A stretch of DNA of 23,295 nucleotides, taken from assembly GCA_046758845.1 (NCBI GenBank), contig JBHIBA010000035.1, forward strand, positions 1-23,295, written 5' to 3'. Below the pieces are notes generated by a model. The model worked only from the letters and a program-made list of their open reading frames with translations. It was not told the origin of the DNA and searched no databases. Each line of letters starts with the position of its first letter. Positions within the stretch are counted from its first letter, which is position 1. A program made the position numbers and the translations under genes. Source of the DNA: JBHIBA01 sp046758845 (GTDB taxonomy: Bacteria > UBA8248 > JACPRG01 > G963555815). Below are positions 7,514-15,934 of this stretch, in pieces.

Positions 7514-9430
7514 TTACCGCCAGACGTAGAAAAGGGCGATGGCCACGATCCCCACCACCATCGACAGAAGGTAGGTCTTCGCGTAGCCCGTTTGGATTTT
7601 CCGGAAGACCTGGGAAGAATCCCGGAAGACCCTGCCCACGCCGTTGACCAGGCCGTCCACCACCACAACGTCCACCCCTTTCCAAAGGAGCGCCGCAGCG
7701 GTCCTCAACGGAGTCACGAAAAGGCCGTCGTACAGCTCGTCCACGTAAAATTTGTTCCAAAACAGACGGTAAAGCCCCGCGAACCGGGTCGCCGCCCGAT
7801 TGGCCCGCTCGGGCTGCGTCACATACATCCGGTAGGCCATCGCGATCCCGGCCACCGCAATGGCCAGTGAGGCGATCATCAGGAGGACCTCCACACCGAC
7901 GCCTCCGTGGGCCGGGCCGGGCGCGCCCTTGCTCGCGGCCTCGAACACGGGCGCCAGGAAGCCCTCGAACGCATTGGCCCCGCGAATCACGGGAATCCCC
8001 ACCCATCCGCCCAGGATGGAAAGAACGGCCAGGACCACCAGAGGGAAGGTCATGACGGGCGGCGACTCGTGGGGGCGGGGCGCCGCAGCCCCCCCGTAGC
8101 GGTAAGACCCGTGGAAGGCCAGGAAGATGAGCCGGAACATATAAAAGGCCGTCATGGCCGCGATCAGCACGCCCAGGACCCAGAACCCAGCGTTGCCTTG
8201 GGACCAGGCCTTCCAGAGAATCTCGTCCTTGCTGAAGAACCCCGCCAGGGGGAAGATCCCCGCCAGGGCCAATCCGCCGGCCACGAACGTCCAGTAGGTC
8301 GTGGGCATCTGGCGGCGAAGGCCCCCCATCTTCCGGATGTTCTGCTCTCCGCCCATCGCGTGAATGACGCTTCCCGCGCCCAGGAACAGCAGCGCCTTGA
8401 AGAAGGCGTGCGTCATCAGGTGGAACATCGCGGTCCCGAAGGCGGCCACCCCGCAGGCCAGGAACATGTAGCCCAACTGACTGATGGTCGAGTAGGCGAG
8501 CACCCGCTTGATGTCCGTCTGCACCAGGGCGATCAAGGCCGCCATAAGGGCCGTCGCCGTTCCGACGACCGCCACCGTCGTCAGGGCGGCGGGCGAAAGC
8601 AGGAACAGGACGTGGGTTCGGGCCACCATGTAGACGCCCGCCGTCACCATGGTGGCGGCGTGGATGAGGGCGCTGACGGGGGTGGGCCCCTCCATGGCGT
8701 CGGGAAGCCAGGTGTGCAGAGGGATCTGCGCCGACTTGCCGGTTGCCCCGAAGAAGAGCAGGAGCGCAATGGCCGACGCCGTCGCCCCGCCGGCGGTCAG
8801 TTTCTCCGGGGCGGCTTCGAAGACCCCCGCGTAGTCCAGTGTTCCGAACGTCGCGAAGATCAGGAAGATCGCCACGGCGAATCCAAAGTCCCCCACGCGG
8901 TTGACGATGAAGGCCTTCTTTCCGGCGTCGGCGGCAGTTTTCTTTCCGTACCAGAATCCGATGAGCAGGTAGGAGCAAAGGCCCACGCCCTCCCAGCCGA
9001 CGTACAGGAGCAAGAAGTTGTCGGCCAGGACCAGAAGCAACATCGCGGACAGGAACAGGTTGAGGTAGGCGAAATAGCGGGCCTGTCCCGGATCCTTGTG
9101 CATGTAGCCGATGGAGTAGACGTGGATGATGAAGCCCACGCCCGTGACCACGAGGATCATCACCGCCGAGAGGGGATCGAGGAGGAAGGACGCCTTCACG
9201 ACGAAGTCGCCCGAGGCGATCCAGGTGTAAAAGGTCTTGTGGACGGCGCGGGAGGCAGGCTCCAGACCGAGCAAGGCGAAGTACGCCCAAAGGGAAGCGG
9301 CGAAGCTCAGCCCGGCTGCCGCACAGGCCAGGGGACCGGCGTTGCGTTTTCCTACGTACCGGCCGAATACGCCGTTCAGGACAGCGCCCAGGGCGGGGAA
9401 GGTCGGAATCAGCCAGAGGAATTCCAGCAT
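7514..9430 (-). CDS. nuoL: NADH-quinone oxidoreductase subunit L (NuoL)
   Basis: Distal antiporter-like pump subunit, with the long lateral helix at its C-terminus. 638 residues, typical length. Glu147 (YVGWEGVGLCSYLLIGFWY), Lys232 (GATGKSAQIPLHTWLPDAM) and His256 (PVSALIHAATMV) fit the proton path of the family. The C-terminal amphipathic stretch (about 570-615) before a last hydrophobic helix fits the lateral arm. ATG at 9430, four bases after the nuoK stop. Confidence 0.96.
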   Translation of the reverse strand: MLEFLWLIPTFPALGAVLNGVFGRYVGKRNAGPLACAAAGLSFAASLWAYFALLGLEPASRAVHKTFYTWIASGDFVVKASFLLDPLSAVMILVVTGVGFIIHVYSIGYMHKDPGQARYFAYLNLFLSAMLLLVLADNFLLLYVGWEGVGLCSYLLIGFWYGKKTAADAGKKAFIVNRVGDFGFAVAIFLIFATFGTLDYAGVFEAAPEKLTAGGATASAIALLLFFGATGKSAQIPLHTWLPDAMEGPTPVSALIHAATMVTAGVYMVARTHVLFLLSPAALTTVAVVGTATALMAALIALVQTDIKRVLAYSTISQLGYMFLACGVAAFGTAMFHLMTHAFFKALLFLGAGSVIHAMGGEQNIRKMGGLRRQMPTTYWTFVAGGLALAGIFPLAGFFSKDEILWKAWSQGNAGFWVLGVLIAAMTAFYMFRLIFLAFHGSYRYGGAAAPRPHESPPVMTFPLVVLAVLSILGGWVGIPVIRGANAFEGFLAPVFEAASKGAPGPAHGGVGVEVLLMIASLAIAVAGIAMAYRMYVTQPERANRAATRFAGLYRLFWNKFYVDELYDGLFVTPLRTAAALLWKGVDVVVVDGLVNGVGRVFRDSSQVFRKIQTGYAKTYLLSMVVGIVAIALFYVWR

Positions 9431-9434
9431 CGCC

Positions 9435-9737
9435 TTACAACTTGAGCAGGTTGACTTCGTCCACGTCGACGGATTGCTTGTGGCGGAAGATGGAGATGAT
9501 GATGACCAGACCCACCGCCGCCTCCGCAGCGGCCACCGTCATGACGAAGAAGACGAAGACCTGCCCGTCCAGCGTATGGAGGAAGCGGGAAAACGCCACC
9601 AGCGTGAGGTTCACGGCGTTCAGCATCAGCTCGATGGACATGAAGATGATGATGGCGTTCCGGCGCAACAGGACGCCGATGACGCCCAGGGAGAAGAGGA
9701 CGGCGCTCAGGATCAGATAGTGCGAAAGCGGGACCAA
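9435..9737 (-). CDS. nuoK: NADH-quinone oxidoreductase subunit K (NuoK), TTG start
   Basis: Three-helix membrane subunit of the E-channel. I start it at the TTG at 9737. It has GGAGAG eight bases upstream, gives the canonical 100 residues beginning MVPLSHYLILSAVLF, and places the two essential membrane glutamates at 36 (FMSIELMLN) and 72 (AAAEAAVG), the same numbers as in E. coli NuoK. The frame is open further upstream to 9965, but that part is Arg/Gly-rich, overlaps nuoJ and has no family resemblance. A longer annotated start would be wrong. Confidence 0.93.
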   Translation of the reverse strand: MVPLSHYLILSAVLFSLGVIGVLLRRNAIIIFMSIELMLNAVNLTLVAFSRFLHTLDGQVFVFFVMTVAAAEAAVGLVIIISIFRHKQSVDVDEVNLLKL

Positions 9738-9894
9738 ACCGATTTCTCTCCGGCCTTCGTGATTCCCTGAAATGGCTCCGCCCGCCCTCGACGGACCCGG
9801 CCCGAAGGTTCCCTGAATTTTCGCCTCAGGGAGGTCTTGCCCGCCGCTTCCAGCGCGCGAACCCGCTCGATCGAAAGTCCGCTCGTCGAGAGAA
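9738..9894. other. 157-base spacer between nuoJ and nuoK
   Basis: The spacer is unusually long for this tight operon. It holds two copies of TTCCCTGAA (plus strand 9763-9771 and 9809-9817). A small hairpin has arms CCCTGA (9811-9816) and TCAGGG (9826-9831). I see no convincing gene or promoter. A 61-codon frame starting with TTG at the nuoJ stop is discussed under rejected items. Confidence 0.5.
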
Positions 9895-10404
9895 TCAAGG
9901 ATTCCGCCTCGCAAGCACGACGGCCCCGACGATGGCCACGAACAGCAGCACCGACGTGACCTCAAAGGGGAACAGATAATCCGTGAAAAGAAGCCAGCCG
10001 ATGGACTTCACGTTGCCCATCTCGGCCACCTTTTCCGGCGAAAAAGGCCCGATGGGGTCCGGGTTGGAAACCCCGCGCGTGCCGATGAACAGGACGGCCA
10101 GCAGACCCAGAGAAAACAGAAGGGCTGCGACCTTCTGTCCTTTGAGTTTAATGGGCACCCGCCGCTCGCGTCCGACGTTGAGCAGCATGATGACGAACAG
10201 GAACAGGACCATGATGGCCCCCGCGTACACCAATACCTGGATGGCCGCGATGAATTCGGCGTGAAGCAGGAGGAAGATGCAGGCCAGGCTGAACAGCGTC
10301 CCGATGAGGTAAAGCGCGCTGTACACGGCGTTGCGGGAGCAGATCACCATGAACGCCGTGATCACCGCCGCGGCGGCGAATACGTAGAACAGGACGGTCG
10401 GCAT
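9895..10404 (-). CDS. nuoJ: NADH-quinone oxidoreductase subunit J (NuoJ)
   Basis: Five-helix membrane subunit whose third helix (here about residues 52-76, QVLVYAGAIMVLFLFVIMLL) changes conformation during coupling. 169 residues, with the conserved early segment SRNAVYSALYLIGTL. ATG at 10404, two bases after the nuoI stop. The C-terminal membrane helix (FEVTSVLLFVAIVGAVVLARR) is intact. Confidence 0.95.
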   Translation of the reverse strand: MPTVLFYVFAAAAVITAFMVICSRNAVYSALYLIGTLFSLACIFLLLHAEFIAAIQVLVYAGAIMVLFLFVIMLLNVGRERRVPIKLKGQKVAALLFSLGLLAVLFIGTRGVSNPDPIGPFSPEKVAEMGNVKSIGWLLFTDYLFPFEVTSVLLFVAIVGAVVLARRNP

Positions 10405-10406
10405 CG

Positions 10407-10904
10407 CTATACCCGCCTCCCACCCAGGGGGACGGTGGCGCCCTTGGGTTCCGGCCCCGCGGGGGGATTTTCGGGGGGCGGCGCCAGAAGCATATCTTTC
10501 GTATAGATCATCGTATCTCGGCTGTACTTGGAGAACTCGTACGCCTCACCCAGGATGATGGCGTCGGTCGGGCAGGCCTCCTCGCAGAAGCCGCAGTAGA
10601 TGCAGCGCAACTCGTTGATTTCGTAAACCGACGCGTATCGCTCGCCCGGCGAGACCCGGTTTTCCGGCGTGTTCTCGGCCGACTCGATGTAGATGCAGTC
10701 CACCGGACAAGCCGCCTGGCAGAGCTTGCAGCCGATACACCGCTCCATCGCCGCATAAGGGCCGTCTTCGTACCGCATCAATTTGTGAAGTCCCCGGTGG
10801 CCGGGCACCATGGGGACCTTCTCCTCGGGGTATTGGACGGTGATCGGCCTCCTGAACAGATGCCGGAAGGTGAGCGCAAGGCCCTTTCCCAGTTCCACGA
10901 TCAT
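10407..10904 (-). CDS. nuoI: NADH-quinone oxidoreductase subunit I (NuoI)
   Basis: Ferredoxin-like subunit carrying clusters N6a and N6b, which relay electrons from NuoG towards NuoB. 165 residues. Two complete CxxCxxCxxxC motifs are present: Cys56/59/62/66 (CIGCKLCQAACPVDC) and Cys101/104/107/111 (CIYCGFCEEACP). The Pro/Gly-rich C-terminal 25 residues are variable in the family. ATG at 10904. This is the only nuoI in the window, so the second set has no ferredoxin-type partner here. Confidence 0.96.
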   Translation of the reverse strand: MIVELGKGLALTFRHLFRRPITVQYPEEKVPMVPGHRGLHKLMRYEDGPYAAMERCIGCKLCQAACPVDCIYIESAENTPENRVSPGERYASVYEINELRCIYCGFCEEACPTDAIILGEAYEFSKYSRDTMIYTKDMLLAPPPENPPAGPEPKGATVPLGGRRV

Positions 10905-10931
10905 TGCGAGTTCCTCGCCGTGATTGCGCCT

Positions 10932-11954
10932 TCAGCCCCAGATCGCCAAGACGCCCGCGGTGATGATGATGTTGGCCAGGGCCAGCGGAAGGAGGACCTT
11001 CCAACCGTAGCCCATCAACTGGTCGTACCTCAGCCGGGGAAACGTTGCCCGAAGCCAGATGAACAGGAAGAGGAAGAAAAACGTCTTGATCAGGAACCAG
11101 AACACCGGCAGGAGCTGGTTCACGACATTGGCCGCGGCGAGCTGGGCGGGCAGGAGCGGCCCCTGCCATCCCCCCAGGAAGAGCGTCGAGGCCAGGGCCG
11201 AGATGGTGATCATGGCCGCGTACTCGCTCATGAAGAACATGGCGAACTTCATGCTGCTGTACTCGGTGTGGTAACCCGCCACCAGTTCGGTCTCGGCCTC
11301 CGGCAGGTCGAAGGGCAAGCGGTTGGTCTCCGCGATCCCGGCTACCAGGAACAACAGAAATCCCAAGGGTTGTAGAACAATGAAGGGAACCTTCGCCTGG
11401 GCGTTCACGATGTCCACCAGGCTCAGGGAGCCGGTCATCATGATGATTCCCACGACGGAAAGCCCCAGCGTGAGCTCGTAGCTGATCATCTGCGCCGAGG
11501 ACCGCAGCCCGCCGAGCAGGGAGTACTTGCTGTTGGAGGACCACCCCGCCATCACCAGTCCGAGAACCCCCAGGGAGGAGAGGGCGAAGAAGTACAAGAT
11601 CCCCACGTTCACGTCGGCGATCACCAGGTCGATGGACCTCCCCATGACGGAGATCGAGTCGCCGAAGGGGATGATGGCAAACGACGCGAGGGCCGGGATG
11701 AGGGTCATCACCGGGGCCATCATGAAGACCCACCGGTTCGCGTCCCGCGGGATCACGTCCTCCTTGAAGAGCAGCTTGATCCCGTCGGCGATAGGTTGCA
11801 GCAGGCCGTGGAAACCGACCCGCATCGGCCCCAGGCGGACTTGGATGTGCCCGATGACCTTCCTCTCCAGGTACGTCATGTAGGCCACCACAAGGAGGAG
11901 GAGGTTGATGACCACGAAGACCTTCAGCACTGCCGCCAAGACAAAGGCAGTCAT
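10932..11954 (-). CDS. nuoH: NADH-quinone oxidoreductase subunit H, main operon (NuoH1)
   Basis: Heel membrane subunit forming the quinone channel. 340 residues. Signatures are YLERKVIGHIQVRLGPMRVG, LLQPIADGIKLLFKEDVIP and LPEAETELVAGYHTEYSSMK. The ATG at 11954 overlaps the nuoG stop as ATGA. The upstream frame remains open but is an out-of-frame shadow of nuoG. Compared with NuoH2 it has a longer periplasmic-side loop before the final helices (around AAANVVNQLLPVFW). Confidence 0.95.
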   Translation of the reverse strand: MTAFVLAAVLKVFVVINLLLLVVAYMTYLERKVIGHIQVRLGPMRVGFHGLLQPIADGIKLLFKEDVIPRDANRWVFMMAPVMTLIPALASFAIIPFGDSISVMGRSIDLVIADVNVGILYFFALSSLGVLGLVMAGWSSNSKYSLLGGLRSSAQMISYELTLGLSVVGIIMMTGSLSLVDIVNAQAKVPFIVLQPLGFLLFLVAGIAETNRLPFDLPEAETELVAGYHTEYSSMKFAMFFMSEYAAMITISALASTLFLGGWQGPLLPAQLAAANVVNQLLPVFWFLIKTFFFLFLFIWLRATFPRLRYDQLMGYGWKVLLPLALANIIITAGVLAIWG

Positions 11955-14524
11955 CCGGGCGCCTTCTCCAATCTGACCCTCGGCGCGAGGTCGCCGGCCG
12001 ACAAAAGGGCGTTCGAAGGAGAGTCTCCCGCCCCGCTGGGAACGTACACGGCCCCCGCAGGGGTCTTCCGATCGACGCGGACCGCGACCGCGATGGCCCC
12101 TTTCGGCGAAGATAGGCGCGCGCGCTCCCCGCCGGAAACCCCGAGGGCCGAGGCGGTTTCCGGATGAAGTTCGGCGTAGGCCTGCGGGCCGGACGCCTGG
12201 ATGGCCTTCGACTCGGCCACCATGGGTCCCGAGCAGAAAAGGTGCGGCGAGGTCAGCAGCCGGAGGCCTGGGCCGCCTGTCCCGCTTCCCTGGCTCACCG
12301 GGACCGCGCCGACGTCGCCACCGCCCGAGGTCACCCCCTCCACCCATCCCCCCGTGAGCCCGTCCACCGGCCACTGGAATCCGTCGCCCTTCAGGCCGCC
12401 GCTTCGGATGCGCGAGTAGGCCGGGACGGCCCGGCCGATCTCCCCTTGGACGCCGCCCAAGCCGCTGGGCTGCGCAGGGGCGCCCAGCCCGGAGATGAGC
12501 CCCTGCAACACCTCCCACTCGGGCCGCGTTCCCGGATGCGGGCGGACGGCGACGCGGAGCGACTGGACGCGCCGGCCGACGCCCGTAACCGATCCTTCGA
12601 CCTCCGTCGCCGTCCGGGACGGGAGCAGGATGTCGGCGAACTCATAACAGAAGTTCGGCAGGCTGTCCTGAACGACGAGCAGCTCCAGATTCGCCAACGC
12701 CTCCCGAACCCCCTGAGGATCGGGAAGGTCTCGGATGGGGTCGGCCCCTAAGAGATAGAGGGCTTTGATCCGGCCCTCCCGGGCCGCCGCCAGGATCCCC
12801 CCTGTGTCAAGCCCTCTCCATCCGGGATATCGGAGGCCACCGGCCTCCGAGAGGCCATCGTCCCTCCCGAGCGGCCGGTAGCCGGGAAGGGTGTAGGGCA
12901 GGCATCCCATGTCCATGGCGCCCTGTAGGTTGGGGCCGGTATGGAGGTATCCCCCGCGGGATTGAGGGAGAGCCGCCTCGAGGGCGGCGAACAGGGAGGA
13001 GGCCGAAAAGTGCCCGACGCCCGGCCCCATCAGGAGGACGCAACCGGCATCCCCGCCGACGATCTCCGCCGCGCGGCGCAGGTCGTCCCCGCTGACGCCG
13101 GCTGCACGGGCCGCCTGGTCCAGCGGCACATCCGCGTCCGGAGGAACGGACAGGCCGATTCCCCGTTCTCTCAGCGCCGCCCAGAGCCCCAGGAGGAGCG
13201 CCCGGTCGGCCCCCGGGGAGTACTGAAGGCGCACGGCTCCGGCGGTGTTCAAAGAGACCCGCCGGGGATGCGCCAGCACCAGGTTCTTTCCGGCCTTCAG
13301 GGCCTTCCGCAGCCGCAAGGCCAATATGGGATGCTCATAGAACAGGTCCGACCCGAACACGAAGGCCCCCGGCGCTTTGTCGAATTCCTCAAAGCTCAGG
13401 CTCAGCCCCGGGTACCCGCGGCTTCGAATGAATGCATCGGTGGCGGCCACGTCCAGGACCTGCGTACGCGCATCGATGTGGTTCGTTCCCAGAACCCCCC
13501 GCATCAGCTTCTGGAAAAGATAGGCGGCTTCGTTCGTCGAGCGGGCGCCGCCGACCCCGGCGATGGCCTCCGGGCCGTGGGTGTCGCGGACGCGCTGCAG
13601 GGCCTCGGCCGTCCGGGCCATCGCCTCTTCCCACTTCACCTCGGTCCGGCCCCCGGCGCGGCCGACCGCCGGCGCCTTGAGCCTTTTGCCGCTTGTGACG
13701 AACTCCATCCCCCACCGGCCGGCGTCGCAGACCCAGCACTCGTTGACGGCCTCGTTGTTCCCGGCCGTCACGCGCATGAGGCCGTTTTCTCGCGTCCACA
13801 CCTTGGTCGTACACTGCACAGGACAGAGAAGGCACGGCGTCTTCTTCTCGTCCATCTCCCACACGCGGGCCTTGAAGCGGTAGGGCTTGTTGGTGAGGGC
13901 CCCCACCGGGCAGAGGTCGATGACGTTTCCCGACACGGTGGACTTCACGGAGACGTCCAAGTCATGATTCACGTCCACCAGCGTCCGATCGCCCCGGTCC
14001 ACGAAGCCGAACTCGCTTCCCCCGTCGATTTCGTCGCTGAAGCGGATGCACCGGGTGCAATGAACGCAACGGTTCATCTCCGGCTCGATGAAGGGGCTGA
14101 TGTCGAGCTTGGGATAGGTCCGCCGCATGAATTCGCTGCGGGTGAGCGACTTCCCGAAGGCCATCGTAATGTCCTGGAGGGGACATTCGCCCCCCTGGTC
14201 GCAGATGGGGCAATCCAGGGGGTGGTTGATCAGGAGGAACTCGACGATCCCCTTCTGGGCCTGGACGGCGACCGGAGAATCGGTCGAGACGACCATCCCC
14301 TCACTCACAGGCGTCGAGCAAGCCGTGAAGGGCCTCGGCGGAGCGCCCGGAGGCGGCGCGGGCTTCTGAATCTCCACCATGCACATGCGGCACTGGGCCA
14401 CCACCGACAGCTTGTGGTGGTAGCAGAACCGGGGAATATAGATCCCCAGGGCGTCCGCCGCCTGGATGATGGTCGAGCCGGGCTCGACCTCGATGGTCCT
14501 TTCGTCAATGGTGACGGTCGGCAT
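11951..14524 (-). CDS. nuoG: NADH-quinone oxidoreductase subunit G (NuoG)
   Basis: Large iron-sulfur subunit of the NADH-dehydrogenase module. 857 residues. In order: a [2Fe-2S] domain with Cys34/45/48/69; a His-Cys3 cluster with His101, Cys105, Cys108 and Cys114 (HPLDCPICDQGGEC); a [4Fe-4S] cluster with Cys153/156/159 and Cys205; then Cys231/234/238 and Cys266, the ligands of the extra cluster N7. A degenerate molybdopterin-oxidoreductase body follows and ends in a small C-terminal beta domain. I chose the ATG at 14524 because the conserved ferredoxin domain starts there. The open frame upstream to 14809 is out-of-frame nuoF. Having N7 is a lineage trait seen in some bacteria only. Confidence 0.95.
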   Translation of the reverse strand: MPTVTIDERTIEVEPGSTIIQAADALGIYIPRFCYHHKLSVVAQCRMCMVEIQKPAPPPGAPPRPFTACSTPVSEGMVVSTDSPVAVQAQKGIVEFLLINHPLDCPICDQGGECPLQDITMAFGKSLTRSEFMRRTYPKLDISPFIEPEMNRCVHCTRCIRFSDEIDGGSEFGFVDRGDRTLVDVNHDLDVSVKSTVSGNVIDLCPVGALTNKPYRFKARVWEMDEKKTPCLLCPVQCTTKVWTRENGLMRVTAGNNEAVNECWVCDAGRWGMEFVTSGKRLKAPAVGRAGGRTEVKWEEAMARTAEALQRVRDTHGPEAIAGVGGARSTNEAAYLFQKLMRGVLGTNHIDARTQVLDVAATDAFIRSRGYPGLSLSFEEFDKAPGAFVFGSDLFYEHPILALRLRKALKAGKNLVLAHPRRVSLNTAGAVRLQYSPGADRALLLGLWAALRERGIGLSVPPDADVPLDQAARAAGVSGDDLRRAAEIVGGDAGCVLLMGPGVGHFSASSLFAALEAALPQSRGGYLHTGPNLQGAMDMGCLPYTLPGYRPLGRDDGLSEAGGLRYPGWRGLDTGGILAAAREGRIKALYLLGADPIRDLPDPQGVREALANLELLVVQDSLPNFCYEFADILLPSRTATEVEGSVTGVGRRVQSLRVAVRPHPGTRPEWEVLQGLISGLGAPAQPSGLGGVQGEIGRAVPAYSRIRSGGLKGDGFQWPVDGLTGGWVEGVTSGGGDVGAVPVSQGSGTGGPGLRLLTSPHLFCSGPMVAESKAIQASGPQAYAELHPETASALGVSGGERARLSSPKGAIAVAVRVDRKTPAGAVYVPSGAGDSPSNALLSAGDLAPRVRLEKAPG

Positions 14525-14574
14525 TGTCCGCGCGACCCCCCTTCGGGTCCGGGCGCTAGTCGCCTGATACCTGG

Positions 14575-15852
14575 CTAGACAGGCACCGGCGCGCGCCGGA
14601 TGTGGGCCTCGTAGTCTTCCCTGAACTTCCGGAGGCTGCTTTCGATGGGCCCGCAGGCGGCGTCCCCCAGCGGACAGAGACACCGCCCCCCTTTGATGTT
14701 GGCCGACATCTCCAGCAGAAGATCCAGGTCCTCCGGTCTCCCATCTCCGTCCAGGATTCGCTTCAAGATCCGGTGGGCCCATCCGGTTCCCTCGCGGCAA
14801 GGGGTGCACTGCCCGCAGGACTCGTGGTGGAAAAACCGCGTCAGGACGTATGTGGCCTGAACGATGTCGGTGGTCTCGTCCATGACGATGACCGCCCCGG
14901 ACCCGCCCATGGTCCCGATGGCCGCCAGGGTGTCGAAGCCCATCCTCACGTCGATCTCATCGGCTGAGATCATCGGGGCGGACGCACCACCGGGGATCAC
15001 GGCTTTGAGCGCCCGGTCACAGGTGATTCCCCCTGTGTGCTCGTAAATCAGCTCCCGGCAGGTCACATTCAGGGGCAGCTCATAGCAGCCGGGCTTCTTG
15101 ACGTGCCCGCTGACGGCGAAGACCCGCGTCCCCGTGTTGCGCTCGAATCCGATCCCGGCGAACCACTCCGGTCCATTGAGGACGATGTCGGCCAGGGAGC
15201 AAAGCGTCTCCACGTTGTTGATCACCGTCGGGCAACCGTAAAGGCCCTTCAAAGCGGGGAATGGGGGTTTGGGACGGGGTTGGCCCCGTTTCCCCTCCAG
15301 GGATTCCAGCAGGCCCGTCTCCTCCCCGCAGATGTAGGCCCCTGCGCCCCGGTGCAGATGGACCTCGCACTTGAAGCCCTTTCCGAGGATGTTTTGGCCC
15401 AGATAACCGGCTTTGTAGGCCTCCTCCACGGCGGCCTGAAGCCGCTGGTAGGCGAAGCCGTATTCCCCCCGAACGTAGACGTACACGGTTTGAATGCCGA
15501 CGGCGTAGCAGGCGATCAGGGCGCCTTCCAGGAGCAGGTGTGGGTCCTCCTCCAGGAGGAGGCGGTCTTTGAAGGTCCCCGGCTCGCTTTCGTCCGCATT
15601 CACGCAAAGGTACTTCGGGCCCGGGTGGTCCTTGGGCACGAAGCTCCACTTGACACCGGTGGGGAAGCCCGCCCCCCCGCGCCCCCGAAGTCCCGACGCC
15701 TTGACCGTCTCAATCACAGAAGCGGGATCGGGTTTCTCCTCCAGGAGTTTCTGGATGCCCCGGTAGACCCCGTTTGCGAGGGCGCCCTGCAGGGCATGAC
15801 TCCCCTCCTCCTCCACGTTTTTTGTGACGATCCGAACGACCTCGGTGCTCAT
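14575..15852 (-). CDS. nuoF: NADH-quinone oxidoreductase subunit F (NuoF)
   Basis: NADH- and FMN-binding entry subunit of complex I. 425 residues. The glycine-rich nucleotide motif GRGGAGFPTG is at about 57-66, the FMN/NADH motif NADESEPGTFKDR at 85-97, YICGEETGLLESLEGKRG at 173-190, and the N3 [4Fe-4S] ligands are Cys346/349/352 (SCGQCTPCREGT) and Cys393. I chose the ATG at 15852 (MSTEVVRIVTKN). The frame extends to 15894, but those codons read through the dispersed repeat at the nuoE/nuoF junction. Confidence 0.96.
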   Translation of the reverse strand: MSTEVVRIVTKNVEEEGSHALQGALANGVYRGIQKLLEEKPDPASVIETVKASGLRGRGGAGFPTGVKWSFVPKDHPGPKYLCVNADESEPGTFKDRLLLEEDPHLLLEGALIACYAVGIQTVYVYVRGEYGFAYQRLQAAVEEAYKAGYLGQNILGKGFKCEVHLHRGAGAYICGEETGLLESLEGKRGQPRPKPPFPALKGLYGCPTVINNVETLCSLADIVLNGPEWFAGIGFERNTGTRVFAVSGHVKKPGCYELPLNVTCRELIYEHTGGITCDRALKAVIPGGASAPMISADEIDVRMGFDTLAAIGTMGGSGAVIVMDETTDIVQATYVLTRFFHHESCGQCTPCREGTGWAHRILKRILDGDGRPEDLDLLLEMSANIKGGRCLCPLGDAACGPIESSLRKFREDYEAHIRRAPVPV

Positions 15853-15881
15853 TTTTCTCGTCCGGCCCCCCGCGCCCCCCC

Positions 15882-15934
15882 GTAGGGCGGCCATCTTGGC
15901 CGCCCGCGGAAGGCGGGCTGGAAGCCCGCCCTAC
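15882..15934. repeat. REP-like double hairpin at the nuoE/nuoF junction
   Basis: Outer arms GTAGGGCGG (15882-15890) and CCGCCCTAC (15926-15934) enclose two hairpins with three-base loops: GGGCGGCCA/TGGCCGCCC (15885-15905) and GGCGGGCT/AGCCCGCC (15912-15930). The core resembles a dispersed repeat of the type GTAGGGCGGGCTTCCAGCCC that I recall from many environmental bacterial genomes. The TAG stop of nuoE (15931-15933) lies inside its right arm. Confidence 0.7.

Noticed and set aside
5693..7870. Plus-strand 725-codon open frame opposite nuoM, nuoN and nuoL
   Set aside because: Highly charged, no family resemblance, fully antisense to well-conserved membrane subunits. Long antisense frames are common at this GC content.
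6417..9290. Minus-strand 957-codon open frame across nuoL and nuoM
   Set aside because: Out of frame with both genes, which are full length with all key residues. The translation is Arg/Gly/Pro-rich with no known motif.
9713..9898. 61-codon frame starting with TTG at the nuoJ stop and running into nuoK
   Set aside because: Arg-rich, no recognisable domain, overlaps the nuoK start in another frame and contains the repeated nonamer. Possible but not supported.
14525..14809. N-terminal extension of NuoG
   Set aside because: This open stretch is a shifted frame of the nuoF 3' end. The [2Fe-2S] domain starts right after the ATG at 14524.
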